Positions 8,491 to 17,612 of a DNA stretch of 64,000 nucleotides are shown piece after piece. The position numbers were made by a program, and so were the translations under genes. The notes under the pieces were generated by a model that worked only from the letters and a program-made list of their open reading frames with translations, searched no databases and was not told where the DNA came from. Positions within the stretch are counted from its first letter, which is position 1. Every line of letters begins with the position of its first letter. Origin of the DNA: an uncultured Phocaeicola sp. (GTDB lineage Bacteria; Bacteroidota; Bacteroidia; Bacteroidales; Bacteroidaceae). The stretch covers positions 74,207 through 138,206 of the forward strand of contig CAOYQO010000007.1 of NCBI GenBank assembly GCA_948566455.1. The letters run 5' to 3'.

Positions 8491-11094
8491 ATGAAAATTA
8501 AGAAACACAATTATTTATTTATTTCCCTTGCAACTTCCTTATTTATAACAGCTTGTGCGGACAAAGATGTGTACAACCCTGACAGGGTTCGCCCCGTAGC
8601 CCCTGTCGAGAATCCCTTGGGAGAAGACTTTGTAGCACCCGACGGCTTTGACTGGTCAATGATCACAACTGTCAATTTGAACGTTGAAGTGAAAGACGAA
8701 TTCAATGGACAGTACAAATACCTGGTAGAAGTATTCAATACCAACCCACTTTCTGATGGAACTGCATCCCCCCTTGCTGCCGGTTATGCAAAAGCCGGAA
8801 GTAATTATATAGGTGAAATCAGCATACCTAAAAGCTGCAAACAAATCTTCATACGCCAGACCGACCCCAAACAACGGAAAGAAGTATATCAATACACCAT
8901 ACCGGAAAATGGAGGTACATTAAATTGTAAACTATATTATACTGCAACTACCACACGTACAGAAACAACTGGAAGCACCTCTGCATATGAAGCAGCACAG
9001 CAGGCTGGAATTGTAGCCCCTGAAGCACCCAACTATAAAGATGAAATTAATGTGCCTTCAAAATCCGATACCCCAGCGAACGAATGGTCATCCGGCATGA
9101 TATTCGACAATGGAGCTAAGTACATCATCACAGAAGACTATACAGAAACATCGCCATTCATTAAAGACATTCAAGTAAACGGCCGAATGAGCATTTATGT
9201 AAAAGGGACATGGAAAATCAGTGCCATCAACTACGCTTTTGACATATATATACTGGATGGTGGCAAAATTATCAGTGACTATGGACTCACATTAGATAAC
9301 AAACCCAATCTGACAATAGCTTCCAAAGGACTTTTAAGCGTAAAAGGAATATTCAGTTTCCAATGTAACAAGACCATAAATTTTGGTACTATCAAAGCTG
9401 AATCGCTTAATAATCCGGGAAGTGCAAATGGAGGGGAATTCTATAATAGCGGAATCATTGAAACCACTAATCAAATAGCCCTCAATAAAGTGACTTTTTT
9501 CAATTGCAACACATTAGAAACACCCCAATTAAATTTAGTTGACGCAACTTTTGTAAACAAAGCAAATCTAAATGTAAAAGGCAATATCTCCATAAATGGA
9601 GGAACCCTGTTTAATAGTGCCCATATTTCTTTCAATAACGAACCTGGTGGCAGGATCTGGACCAACAACGGCACAGGAACAAAAATTATTAATCATGATA
9701 AAGCTCAAATTAAAGGATATGCCGTAAATACCGGACTCGCTTTATACAATGACGGTACTGTTGAAGTTTTCAACTTTAGCAGCGGAGGTTCCGGCGATTT
9801 TATCTATAATGCCTGCCTGATGATTGTTAAGAATAACTTTACTTTCAGGAAAGTAACCTTGGATCACGGTTCTATAACAGCGGGACAACAAGCTGAAACA
9901 TGGATGCCGACACCTACTGTAAGCAATGAAAATGACGCCAAGTTTACTTTACTAAACGGATCTATCATTAAAGCCGGAACGCTAACGATAAAGCCAGGGA
10001 GCAATTATTTTATCGGAGGGAACACAGGCGCAAATACTGATAAATCCATGATAAAGGCCAATCTAATCAAATACAACTGGCACACATATCTGCAAGGTAA
10101 TTTAGTGGTAGAGGCTACCCCGGATTATATCCAAGCAGGCAATAGCATAGATTGTCTGCATGTTGATGACAAAGTAATCCAAACAGGTTTCGATGAATCT
10201 AAATATGAAGTTGAAACTTGCGGTGGCATTATCAACGAAGGTAATTCCGGTGATCCCGATCCCGAAAATCCATCTAAACCAGATACAGGCGATAACACCA
10301 TCTACACTTATGCCTTCGAAGACCAATGGCCTGCTTATGGTGACTTTGACATGAATGATATCGTCATCAGTATCAATAAGATGACCATAACTAATGAAAA
10401 GCAATTAACTATCCAAGGAAATGTGCGTGCTGTCGGCTCCAGTCGCAAGACAGGCATTGGAATCCAGTTTCTGAATATGAATAGCAATGAAGTAATTTTA
10501 AGCGGAAAAGTACAAAGCGGCATTCCTACGTTTGAAAACGGACAAAACAATCCGGTTGTAATCCTCAGCACCCATGCGCATAAATACTGCAATGCTTCTA
10601 TTACAGATGACGATTATACATTCTACTGTACAGATCCAACGGCTGGTGGCACATACAATTCCGGAGATGGAGCCGAATTCGAAATCACTCTGACATTCTC
10701 TACCGCTGAAGCGGCAACCAAGGCAATGAACATTAAGAATATGGATATATTCATTATCAGCAAAGAAGCTCAGGGAAATATAAAGCGTACAGAAATACAC
10801 TTGCCTAACTATGCCCCCACCAGTTTAGGAACCACGGCATTATTTGGAATGAGTAATGACGCCTCTGCATACAACAAAATGCTTAATGCAAACCAAAAAG
10901 GTTACTACATCAGTACCGAAGGCTTAGCATGGGGAATTTGCATACCCAGTACAAAAGTCTGGAAATGGCCCAAAGAACGGAAAATAATCACAGATGTCTA
11001 TCCCGACTTTAAAAATTGGGTCATAAGTGGTGGAGAAACCGAAAATATAAACTGGATATCAAATCATAATAATGATATTTTCATAAAGCCCTAA
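8491..11094 (+). CDS. LruC-domain (DUF4842) surface lipoprotein B
   Basis: 867 residues, paralog of the preceding gene. The signal ends in FITAC with ADKDVYNPD after it. The first about 150 residues and the last about 260 (YAFEDQWPAYGDFDMND near 605 to the C-terminus) are close to identical with protein A, while the middle (about 165-590) has the same Asn/Gly/Thr beta-rich character but little direct similarity. A short insertion (AYNKMLNANQ) in the C-terminal domain is absent from A. The conserved ends and divergent centre suggest diversification of an exposed region. Role unknown; it has its own promoter and terminator. Confidence 0.85.
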   Translation: MKIKKHNYLFISLATSLFITACADKDVYNPDRVRPVAPVENPLGEDFVAPDGFDWSMITTVNLNVEVKDEFNGQYKYLVEVFNTNPLSDGTASPLAAGYAKAGSNYIGEISIPKSCKQIFIRQTDPKQRKEVYQYTIPENGGTLNCKLYYTATTTRTETTGSTSAYEAAQQAGIVAPEAPNYKDEINVPSKSDTPANEWSSGMIFDNGAKYIITEDYTETSPFIKDIQVNGRMSIYVKGTWKISAINYAFDIYILDGGKIISDYGLTLDNKPNLTIASKGLLSVKGIFSFQCNKTINFGTIKAESLNNPGSANGGEFYNSGIIETTNQIALNKVTFFNCNTLETPQLNLVDATFVNKANLNVKGNISINGGTLFNSAHISFNNEPGGRIWTNNGTGTKIINHDKAQIKGYAVNTGLALYNDGTVEVFNFSSGGSGDFIYNACLMIVKNNFTFRKVTLDHGSITAGQQAETWMPTPTVSNENDAKFTLLNGSIIKAGTLTIKPGSNYFIGGNTGANTDKSMIKANLIKYNWHTYLQGNLVVEATPDYIQAGNSIDCLHVDDKVIQTGFDESKYEVETCGGIINEGNSGDPDPENPSKPDTGDNTIYTYAFEDQWPAYGDFDMNDIVISINKMTITNEKQLTIQGNVRAVGSSRKTGIGIQFLNMNSNEVILSGKVQSGIPTFENGQNNPVVILSTHAHKYCNASITDDDYTFYCTDPTAGGTYNSGDGAEFEITLTFSTAEAATKAMNIKNMDIFIISKEAQGNIKRTEIHLPNYAPTSLGTTALFGMSNDASAYNKMLNANQKGYYISTEGLAWGICIPSTKVWKWPKERKIITDVYPDFKNWVISGGETENINWISNHNNDIFIKP

Positions 11095-11498
11095 TCCCAA
11101 TGTCGAGCGAGAAATAAAGTAGATAGAAAATTTCTAACTTCTTTATTTTTTGCCCGACTGAACTAATCAATCCCTCTCTTTGTTTCCTTTATTAAGAGCT
11201 TAAAAAGAGAAAAAACATTATTTGATGATTTTAAAGAGAAAGTTGTCTCATCTGATCGAACAATTTATTAAAAAGAGTTAATAAAAGAGCTTTTCTTCCT
11301 CTATAAAAATGTAATTAGCGCAAATAAACGTATTTTTGCTTATTATCAAGTAAAACAAATATACTTATGGAGAAATAATAAGAAAAGACTGCCCTCATCG
11401 CTTGCAAAGCCTAATGAGATGGCAGTTTTTTTTATAAACAAAAACAGATTTTTTACATAAAACAGGTAATAGATATAGACTAAATATAAATAGCAATA
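11095..11498 (+). other. 404-bp gap: two terminators and a promoter
   Basis: A hairpin at 11112-11151 (AAATAAAG...CTTTATTT then T) ends the LruC B gene. An AT-rich stretch follows, then a TATTTTTG box at 11331-11338 and a second, strong terminator at 11388-11432 ahead of the exopolysaccharide operon. No open frame of note is present. Confidence 0.75.
11331..11432 (+). ncRNA. Terminated leader or small RNA ahead of the exopolysaccharide operon
   Basis: TATTTTTG (11331-11338) is a -7 box that predicts a start near 11345. The RNA would end at a stem formed by CTGCC..TCAT (11389-11398) and ATGAgaTGGCAG (11414-11425) followed by eight T, about 85-90 nt in all. The first operon gene begins 66 bp further on, so this is either a free small RNA or an attenuator. 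A -33 element is not obvious. Confidence 0.5.
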
Positions 11499-11858
11499 AT
11501 GAAACAGATATTATTAGTAGATGACAAGGCCTCTATAGGCAAAGTACTTTCTATGTATTTAGGAAAAGAGTATGATTTCGTATACTGTGAAGACCCCTTG
11601 AAAGCAATTGAGTGGTTACACGAAGGTAATGAACCCGATCTGATCATATCAGACATACGTATGCCTAAAATGAACGGTTCGGAATTTCTTAAATACCTCA
11701 AGGACAATGAGCTCTTCAAACACATTCCCGTTATGATGCTTTCGAGTGAAGAAAGTACGACAGAACGTATCCGCCTTCTCGAAGAAGGAGCGGTAGATTA
11801 CATTCTTAAGCCTTTCAACCCCATGGAATTAAAGGTACGTCTCAAGAAGTTCATTTGA
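11499..11858 (+). CDS. Single-domain response regulator (CheY-like)
   Basis: 119 residues, a receiver domain alone with no output domain. The acidic pair is VDD at 7-9, the phosphoacceptor Asp is in PDLIISDIRMP (about residue 53), and Ser/Lys switch residues appear in MMLSSEE and ILKPFNP. It would be phosphorylated by an unlinked histidine kinase and act by protein contact. It is the first gene of the polysaccharide operon and lies 27 bp before a sugar transferase that carries a degenerate receiver-like N-terminus, so that enzyme is the most likely partner (inference). Confidence 0.9.
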   Translation: MKQILLVDDKASIGKVLSMYLGKEYDFVYCEDPLKAIEWLHEGNEPDLIISDIRMPKMNGSEFLKYLKDNELFKHIPVMMLSSEESTTERIRLLEEGAVDYILKPFNPMELKVRLKKFI

Positions 11859-11885
11859 GTCAACAACAAATACACATAAAGGAAC

Positions 11886-13058
11886 ATGTTATATTACATC
11901 TATATAGGAAACAACCGGATTATTATCGACCATCTGAGCAAAGTCACAGGGGGTATGTTCGTTGCCGTTTCTTCCGCCCAGAAGGCAGCTAAAGTGATTG
12001 ATGGAATTCGGGAAAGGTATAATATATCTATCCTTTACGAACAGACCAATACTCGCGAGGCAGATTGTATTGAGATATCCTATTTACGCAAGCGTTATCC
12101 CCGGGTTTACATCACTCTCGTAACCGAAGAGTTGAAAACGGAACACCGAAAGGCTTACCTGCAAGCCGGAGTAAACAACACCCTTCCGCCACACGCCGAA
12201 GAAGATAATATTCAGCGCATGAATGCGTACCTCAGAGTACGCAAAGAGAGCAAGTTGAAAGAATTTAGCGAAACGCACCGCAAAGTACTGAATACTTTCC
12301 ACCTCCCTTTATGGAAGCGTACGTTTGACATACTTTTTGCAGGTACTGCCATTGTCATTCTTTCCCCTGTATTGATTGGAGCTGCCATTGCCATCCGGTT
12401 AGAAAGCAAAGGAAAAGTGATTTATAAATCTCAGCGTGTCGGTTCCAATTATCAGATTTTTGACTTTCTGAAATTCCGCTCCATGTATACCAATGCAGAT
12501 AAGCGCTTGAAAGAATTGAATGCACTCAATCAATACCAGATAGAAGAGGTCGAAAGTTCTGATGAAGGACCTGAAATTCGTTTCGATGATCTTTCAGGAA
12601 CACTGGATGAAGAAGAAAGTCTGTTGATTTCAGATGATTTTGTGATTTCTGAAGAAGATTTTGCAAAAAAGAAAGAAAAAGCGCAGAACAATACATTCAT
12701 CAAACTGGAAAATGATCCGCGTGTAACGCGCGTAGGGCGCGTTATTCGTAAATATAGTATTGATGAATTGCCACAGTTATTCAATATACTGAAAGGTGAT
12801 ATGAGTATCGTAGGTAATCGGCCTCTCCCACTCTATGAAGCAGAGTTGCTCACCAGCGATGCATATATAGACCGCTTTATGGCGCCGTCAGGTCTGACCG
12901 GCCTATGGCAAGTAGAGAGACGGGGTGGAGCCGGAAAAATGTCTGCAGAAGAGAGAAAACAATTGGATATAAAATATGCAAGGGATTTTTCGTTTTGGCT
13001 GGACATGAAAATCATTTTTAAAACATTGACTGCCTTTGTGCAAAAGGAAAATGTGTAA
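11886..13058 (+). CDS. Initiating undecaprenyl-phosphate sugar transferase with pseudo-receiver
   Basis: 390 residues. Residues 1-120 resemble a receiver fold without the acidic pocket. A membrane helix follows (about 147-168), then the bacterial sugar-transferase domain of WcaJ/PglC type: KSQRVG, FLKFRSMY (about 200), RVTRVGRVIRKYSIDELPQ (about 280), GDMSIVGNRP, and GLTGLWQV (about 336). It would load the first sugar-1-phosphate on the lipid carrier. An acidic insertion of about 60 residues (EEVESSDEG...SEEDF) lies between FRSMYTNAD and NDPRVTR where relatives have a short loop. The ends suggest regulation through the N-terminus and insertion. Confidence 0.88.
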   Translation: MLYYIYIGNNRIIIDHLSKVTGGMFVAVSSAQKAAKVIDGIRERYNISILYEQTNTREADCIEISYLRKRYPRVYITLVTEELKTEHRKAYLQAGVNNTLPPHAEEDNIQRMNAYLRVRKESKLKEFSETHRKVLNTFHLPLWKRTFDILFAGTAIVILSPVLIGAAIAIRLESKGKVIYKSQRVGSNYQIFDFLKFRSMYTNADKRLKELNALNQYQIEEVESSDEGPEIRFDDLSGTLDEEESLLISDDFVISEEDFAKKKEKAQNNTFIKLENDPRVTRVGRVIRKYSIDELPQLFNILKGDMSIVGNRPLPLYEAELLTSDAYIDRFMAPSGLTGLWQVERRGGAGKMSAEERKQLDIKYARDFSFWLDMKIIFKTLTAFVQKENV

Positions 13059-13114
13059 ATAAACAATCAGCAATCAGAACTATAATAAGTTATTATTTAA
13101 CACTTATATCAAAG

Positions 13115-13954
13115 ATGATAAGAAAGTATATTATATATATGACCTATAGCGCAGCTATCCTCGGGCTATTTGCTTCACCAACAATTGTTATTGCACAAGA
13201 ACAGACAATGACGCGTGAAGAACGTATTAAGGCGCTGGAGCGTTTAAAAATGGAAGATGCGCAGTGGGAAAAAGTCCCCATTGTACAAATGGGGAAAAAT
13301 GCATCTCTTGATATTGAAAAATTAGAGTTGCCCCCCTTGTCTGTATTTTTAGATGCTGTATCTGAAAATGCGACTGTGAAAAGAGCACAATCAGAGGTTG
13401 AGCAAACTAAAAATGCATATCGCATCGAAAAGCGCAATTGGTGGAACTACCTCCGAATAAATGGAAATTATTCCTTCGGGCGTTTTAATACCTTAAATGA
13501 GAATAGTGATACATACGTAGACTGGTTCCAATCAACCTCTGTAGGTACCCGACATACTTTTAATATAGGTGCCAGTCTCAGCATTGGCTTAGGCGATTTA
13601 TTTAACCGCCCACTTAAGTTAAAAGATTACAGGTATCGCATTGAACAATTGCAATATACACAAGATGAAGTTATGGAAGAACGCCGCTTGAAAGTGTTAG
13701 AGGCATATAATGCAGTCACTGAACAGCTAGCTACCATTAAAGCAAAGGCTGAAACAGCGGCATTATATAATGCTCAGATGAAGATTTCTGAAAATAACTT
13801 TATACAAGGGAAAATAGATATCATTACGCTTTCATTAGAACGTGCACGCCGTTCAGGTGCAGTGACTAGTTATGAACAGAGTCGTGTAACTTTGCACAAT
13901 TCCATTATTTTATTGGAAATGCTAACAAATGTAAATATAATTAAACAACAATAA
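13115..13954 (+). CDS. Half-length TolC-family outer-membrane protein
   Basis: 279 residues with a signal peptide ending near VIAQ (about 28). The rest has two long amphipathic helical stretches flanking a short beta section (YLRINGNYSFGRF, FNIGASLSIGLGD), the pattern of one TolC repeat. Normal TolC proteins carry two repeats and about 450 residues, so this is about half. It sits between the initiating transferase and the co-polymerase, where an export channel is expected, and no Wza-type SLBB protein is encoded in the locus. It ends 7 bp before the next gene. Whether it forms a channel alone is unknown. Confidence 0.75.
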   Translation: MIRKYIIYMTYSAAILGLFASPTIVIAQEQTMTREERIKALERLKMEDAQWEKVPIVQMGKNASLDIEKLELPPLSVFLDAVSENATVKRAQSEVEQTKNAYRIEKRNWWNYLRINGNYSFGRFNTLNENSDTYVDWFQSTSVGTRHTFNIGASLSIGLGDLFNRPLKLKDYRYRIEQLQYTQDEVMEERRLKVLEAYNAVTEQLATIKAKAETAALYNAQMKISENNFIQGKIDIITLSLERARRSGAVTSYEQSRVTLHNSIILLEMLTNVNIIKQQ

Positions 13955-13961
13955 GACTCGT

Positions 13962-16127
13962 ATGGATATAGCACAATTTATATCGCAATTTATATATCGT
14001 ATCCGCTATTGGCTATTGTGGGGAACTCTATTTGTCACAGGATTAGTTATTTATTTCACTCAATTCCTTCCTTATAGTTATACTGTAGAAAGTAGTATAT
14101 ATGCAGGAGTAACCAATTCGACAACTGTTGATGGGACTACTGTCAATTATACTGTAATTAACAGTACATTTGATAATCTAATCAATATAGCTAAATCTCG
14201 AGGAACATTAGAGAAGGTATCAATCAGACTATTAGCAAATGCATTTACGTATGGCGAAGAATGGAAAGATAATCATTATATTCAAGCGAAACATTATCGC
14301 CAGTTATTGCAAATAACCCCAAAAGAGGTCTTACAATTAGTAGATCGAAAAAATGTGGAAAAAACCACAGAAAATTTGACGGCTTACAGAAAAGAGCAAG
14401 CAAATAATTTTGTCTATTCTATGTTCAACCGTCCTGTAGCATTTTATAGTGCTAATGCACTCAATAAAATCGAAGTAAAACGTGCTGGGACCAGTGATAT
14501 TTTGAACATTACTTATACTTCAGCAGATCCTGGTATCACACAACAAACAGTCAGCATTTTGATAGACGAGCTAATCAAAGCTTACGAAATTTTACGTTTT
14601 AAAGCCACAAATGATGTTATCGCATATTTTGAAGAGCAAGTACGTATCACCAAGCAGGCTTTAAACCGAGAAGAGGATGATTTAATGAATTATAATGTAC
14701 AAGAGCGTGTTATCAATTACCCAGAAGAAACAAAAGCCTTAGCCATAACGCGTTATGAAGTAGAAGACCGTTTAGAAGATGTGGAAAAAGCATACGAATC
14801 TGCTACAGCACGACGTAAAATGTTAGAAGACAAAATGGATATTCGTGCTCAAATTATTCGTAGCAATACAAATTTATTGCAAGAATTAGAAAAAGTCAGC
14901 ACTTTAAATCAAAGCATTATGGAACGTGAAATTTTCACTTCCACCCAATCACAAGAAAATAATCCAAAACTTTATGAAGATAAAATAAAACTACAGAAAG
15001 CAGAAGAAAATATTAGTCATCTATCCGATAATCTTAATGAATATAATTTCTCCAAAGAAGGCGTCGGCATAAATGATATGGTTATTGCATGGTTAACATC
15101 CTGCATTGATGAAGCTAAGGCAAAAGCTCAGTTGCAAGTTTTATTGAATCGACAAAAGACTATATTTGATCAATATAGTCATATGTCTCCTATTGGTACC
15201 CAAGTAAATCGAAAACAACGTGCAATCAATATTGCGGAAGATAATTACCGCACTCAGTTAAAAGGGCTTGCAGATGCAAACTTACGTTTGAAAAATATTG
15301 AAATGGGAACTAGCAATTTGCAAACCGTGTCACCTCCTGATTATCCATTAACAGACAACGGTCGCAAGCGCATGATATATGTTCTCATTGCGTTTATAGG
15401 AAGCATCGTATTTATTGTTACTTACTTTCTACTGATAGAATTACTTGATCGCACTTTACGTGATCCACTCCGTAGCAAACGACTTAGTGGGTTACCCGTT
15501 ATTGCAGCATTCAATGGTACTAGTAATTTAAAGTTCCGTGGATTTCTCAAAACATGTAATCGACTTGCAGCAGCATACAGTTGCCGTCAAATGAATAAAT
15601 ATCTACAAAAAGAACGTCCCACCATTATCAATCTCCTTAGCATGGAATCTGGTGAAGGAAAAAGCTATCTTGCAAAATATTTTGTAGATTACTGGGAAAC
15701 TGAGGGAATAAAAACCCGTATAGTGATGCATGGGGTGGATTTTGATGTGGAAGCAAAGGAATATGTTAATGCTCAGCAACTTTCAAGTTTTTGGAGAAGA
15801 AATGAAGCTGAGCAAGAACCTGACATTATATTGGTGGAGTATCCAGCCATCAATAATGCAAGTATTCCATTAGATACTTTACGACAGGCAGATGTAAATT
15901 TATTAGTTGCCAATGCATGTCGTTTATGGAGAAATAGTGATAATGCTACTCTGCAACCAATAAAAGAGGCTATGGAAAATGTACCATTCTTCCTTTATTT
16001 AAATAATGCAGACCGTGAAGTCGTAGAATCATTTACAGGAGAATTACCTCCAAGAACTCCACTTCATTCATTTGTTAGTCGTTTAGCGCAATTGGGATTG
16101 ACATCTAAAAAGGCAGCTGTTAAATAA
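13962..16127 (+). CDS. Polysaccharide co-polymerase (Wzz/GNVR) with degenerate BY-kinase domain
   Basis: 721 residues. TM1 lies at about 16-37 and TM2 at about 470-492, with a long coiled periplasmic region between them, typical of chain-length regulators. The proline-rich segment before TM2 (SPPDYPLTDNGRKR) is the usual family feature. The cytoplasmic part has a P-loop (SMESGEGKS, about 559-567), but the expected catalytic Asp of the second motif reads IILVEYPAI and the C-terminal tyrosine cluster of BY-kinases is missing. It therefore probably controls chain length without autophosphorylating on a Tyr tail (inference). Tightly linked to the TolC-like gene and the Wzy-like gene. Confidence 0.85.
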   Translation: MDIAQFISQFIYRIRYWLLWGTLFVTGLVIYFTQFLPYSYTVESSIYAGVTNSTTVDGTTVNYTVINSTFDNLINIAKSRGTLEKVSIRLLANAFTYGEEWKDNHYIQAKHYRQLLQITPKEVLQLVDRKNVEKTTENLTAYRKEQANNFVYSMFNRPVAFYSANALNKIEVKRAGTSDILNITYTSADPGITQQTVSILIDELIKAYEILRFKATNDVIAYFEEQVRITKQALNREEDDLMNYNVQERVINYPEETKALAITRYEVEDRLEDVEKAYESATARRKMLEDKMDIRAQIIRSNTNLLQELEKVSTLNQSIMEREIFTSTQSQENNPKLYEDKIKLQKAEENISHLSDNLNEYNFSKEGVGINDMVIAWLTSCIDEAKAKAQLQVLLNRQKTIFDQYSHMSPIGTQVNRKQRAINIAEDNYRTQLKGLADANLRLKNIEMGTSNLQTVSPPDYPLTDNGRKRMIYVLIAFIGSIVFIVTYFLLIELLDRTLRDPLRSKRLSGLPVIAAFNGTSNLKFRGFLKTCNRLAAAYSCRQMNKYLQKERPTIINLLSMESGEGKSYLAKYFVDYWETEGIKTRIVMHGVDFDVEAKEYVNAQQLSSFWRRNEAEQEPDIILVEYPAINNASIPLDTLRQADVNLLVANACRLWRNSDNATLQPIKEAMENVPFFLYLNNADREVVESFTGELPPRTPLHSFVSRLAQLGLTSKKAAVK

Positions 16128-16140
16128 TAGAAGAAGAAGC

Positions 16141-17604
16141 ATGGCATATAGTCCCCAACAACAAGAACTTCCTCCCAAAGCAATCATATACATATTTTTT
16201 GCTTTGGGATTAGCAGCGTTAGCCTATGCAATAATTCTTCAGAAGCTAATAATCGCTGCAATAATTATTGCCTTACCCTTCGCTGCTATTATATTTGTAT
16301 ATGGCATTCAAAGTCCGCGCTTAATCTTTCTGCTATATGCTATTGTGGATTACTATTTAACTGCAATTATGCGATATAGCGATAAAGAAGGATTAAGTGT
16401 TATATTGGATATTCTATTGGTATCTTTATTTTTAGCAATACTATTATATGCTGCTAAAAAGAATACAAGCATATATTTTCCTAATGCCATAAACACATTA
16501 ACAATCAGCTACATTGTATGGATTTTATTTGTTTTCATACAGTTCTTAAACCCAAGGAATAATAATCCAGACATTATCATGGTATTGCGTGGATGGGTAT
16601 TATCAATGCCTATGGTATATATTGCAGCCTCATTATTATTAGACAAACCTAAAATACTAAAAAACGCTCTTATTGTTTTGGGAATTTTCACAATCACCGC
16701 TTTTGTCAAATTATTACTACAAAAGTATTGGAGATTTGATGCAGCAGAGATTGAATGGCTTAGGACAGAAGCTTGGCAAACTCATTTATTAAAAAGTGGA
16801 ATCCGCTATTTCTCAATATTCAGTGATGCCGGTAATTTTGGTTCTCACATGGGAATGATAGCAATAGTATACTCTATAGTTAGCTGTAATACATCTCAAA
16901 AGATTCTACGTTTTTTTTACATTAGTATAGCAATAATGGGAATATCAGGTTTGTTCATGTCTGGAACACGCGGAGCAATTGTTGTCCCTATGAGTGGACT
17001 TGCTCTTTATTGTCTTATCAGTAAGAACTTTAAATTAATGAGTATTTCAGCCTGTATAGGAATCTCTTTATTTGTTTTTTTCGCTTTTACTAACATTGGA
17101 GACAATAATGCATTGATAAGAAGAATGCGCTCAGCTTTCAAACCAACAGAAGATGCCTCATTTAATGTGCGTATAGAAAATCAAAAAAAAATAGCCCATT
17201 TTTTAGAAAGTTATCCTCTGGGAGCTGGTATTGGAGGACGTATTATGAGGGAAGTAAAAGAAAAGGGTCAAATAGTAGAAAAAGCCACCCCACCAGACTC
17301 TTTTTATGTAGATATATGGATGCAAACAGGTTTTTGGGGACTTTCACTATACATAGCAATCAATGTGATTATTCTATTGAGATGTTGTTACATCATTATG
17401 TTTTGTATTAGAAATGAAAAATTAAAGAATATTCTTGCAGCTCTACTATGTGGTGTATTTGGTATGTGGCTGAATGGATATGTTGGACGTGGAATGACCA
17501 TGCACCCTTCTGGCTTTGTAATTATATGCTTTATAGCTTTTATATTAAATGGTGTTTATATAGATAAACAAATAAATAATGTATCATTGGTAAATAATAA
17601 ATAA
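16141..17604 (+). CDS. O-antigen ligase/polymerase-family (Wzy-like) membrane protein
   Basis: 487 residues with about a dozen hydrophobic segments and a long loop near residues 335-385 containing FNVRIENQKKIAHFLESYPLGAG, in the style of Wzy/WaaL proteins (an RxxxW/H-G loop near ESYPLGAGIGG). Such proteins join repeat units in the periplasm or transfer glycan to an acceptor. Position after the co-polymerase and before glycosyltransferases favours the polymerase. The sequence is AT-rich like its neighbours. Confidence 0.8.
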   Translation: MAYSPQQQELPPKAIIYIFFALGLAALAYAIILQKLIIAAIIIALPFAAIIFVYGIQSPRLIFLLYAIVDYYLTAIMRYSDKEGLSVILDILLVSLFLAILLYAAKKNTSIYFPNAINTLTISYIVWILFVFIQFLNPRNNNPDIIMVLRGWVLSMPMVYIAASLLLDKPKILKNALIVLGIFTITAFVKLLLQKYWRFDAAEIEWLRTEAWQTHLLKSGIRYFSIFSDAGNFGSHMGMIAIVYSIVSCNTSQKILRFFYISIAIMGISGLFMSGTRGAIVVPMSGLALYCLISKNFKLMSISACIGISLFVFFAFTNIGDNNALIRRMRSAFKPTEDASFNVRIENQKKIAHFLESYPLGAGIGGRIMREVKEKGQIVEKATPPDSFYVDIWMQTGFWGLSLYIAINVIILLRCCYIIMFCIRNEKLKNILAALLCGVFGMWLNGYVGRGMTMHPSGFVIICFIAFILNGVYIDKQINNVSLVNNK

Positions 17605-17612
17605 ATAAAAAT

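Noticed and set aside
11345..11400. Leader peptide in the RNA before the polysaccharide operon
   Set aside because: ATGGAGAAATAA encodes only three residues and has no clear ribosome site, so it is not supported as a regulatory peptide.
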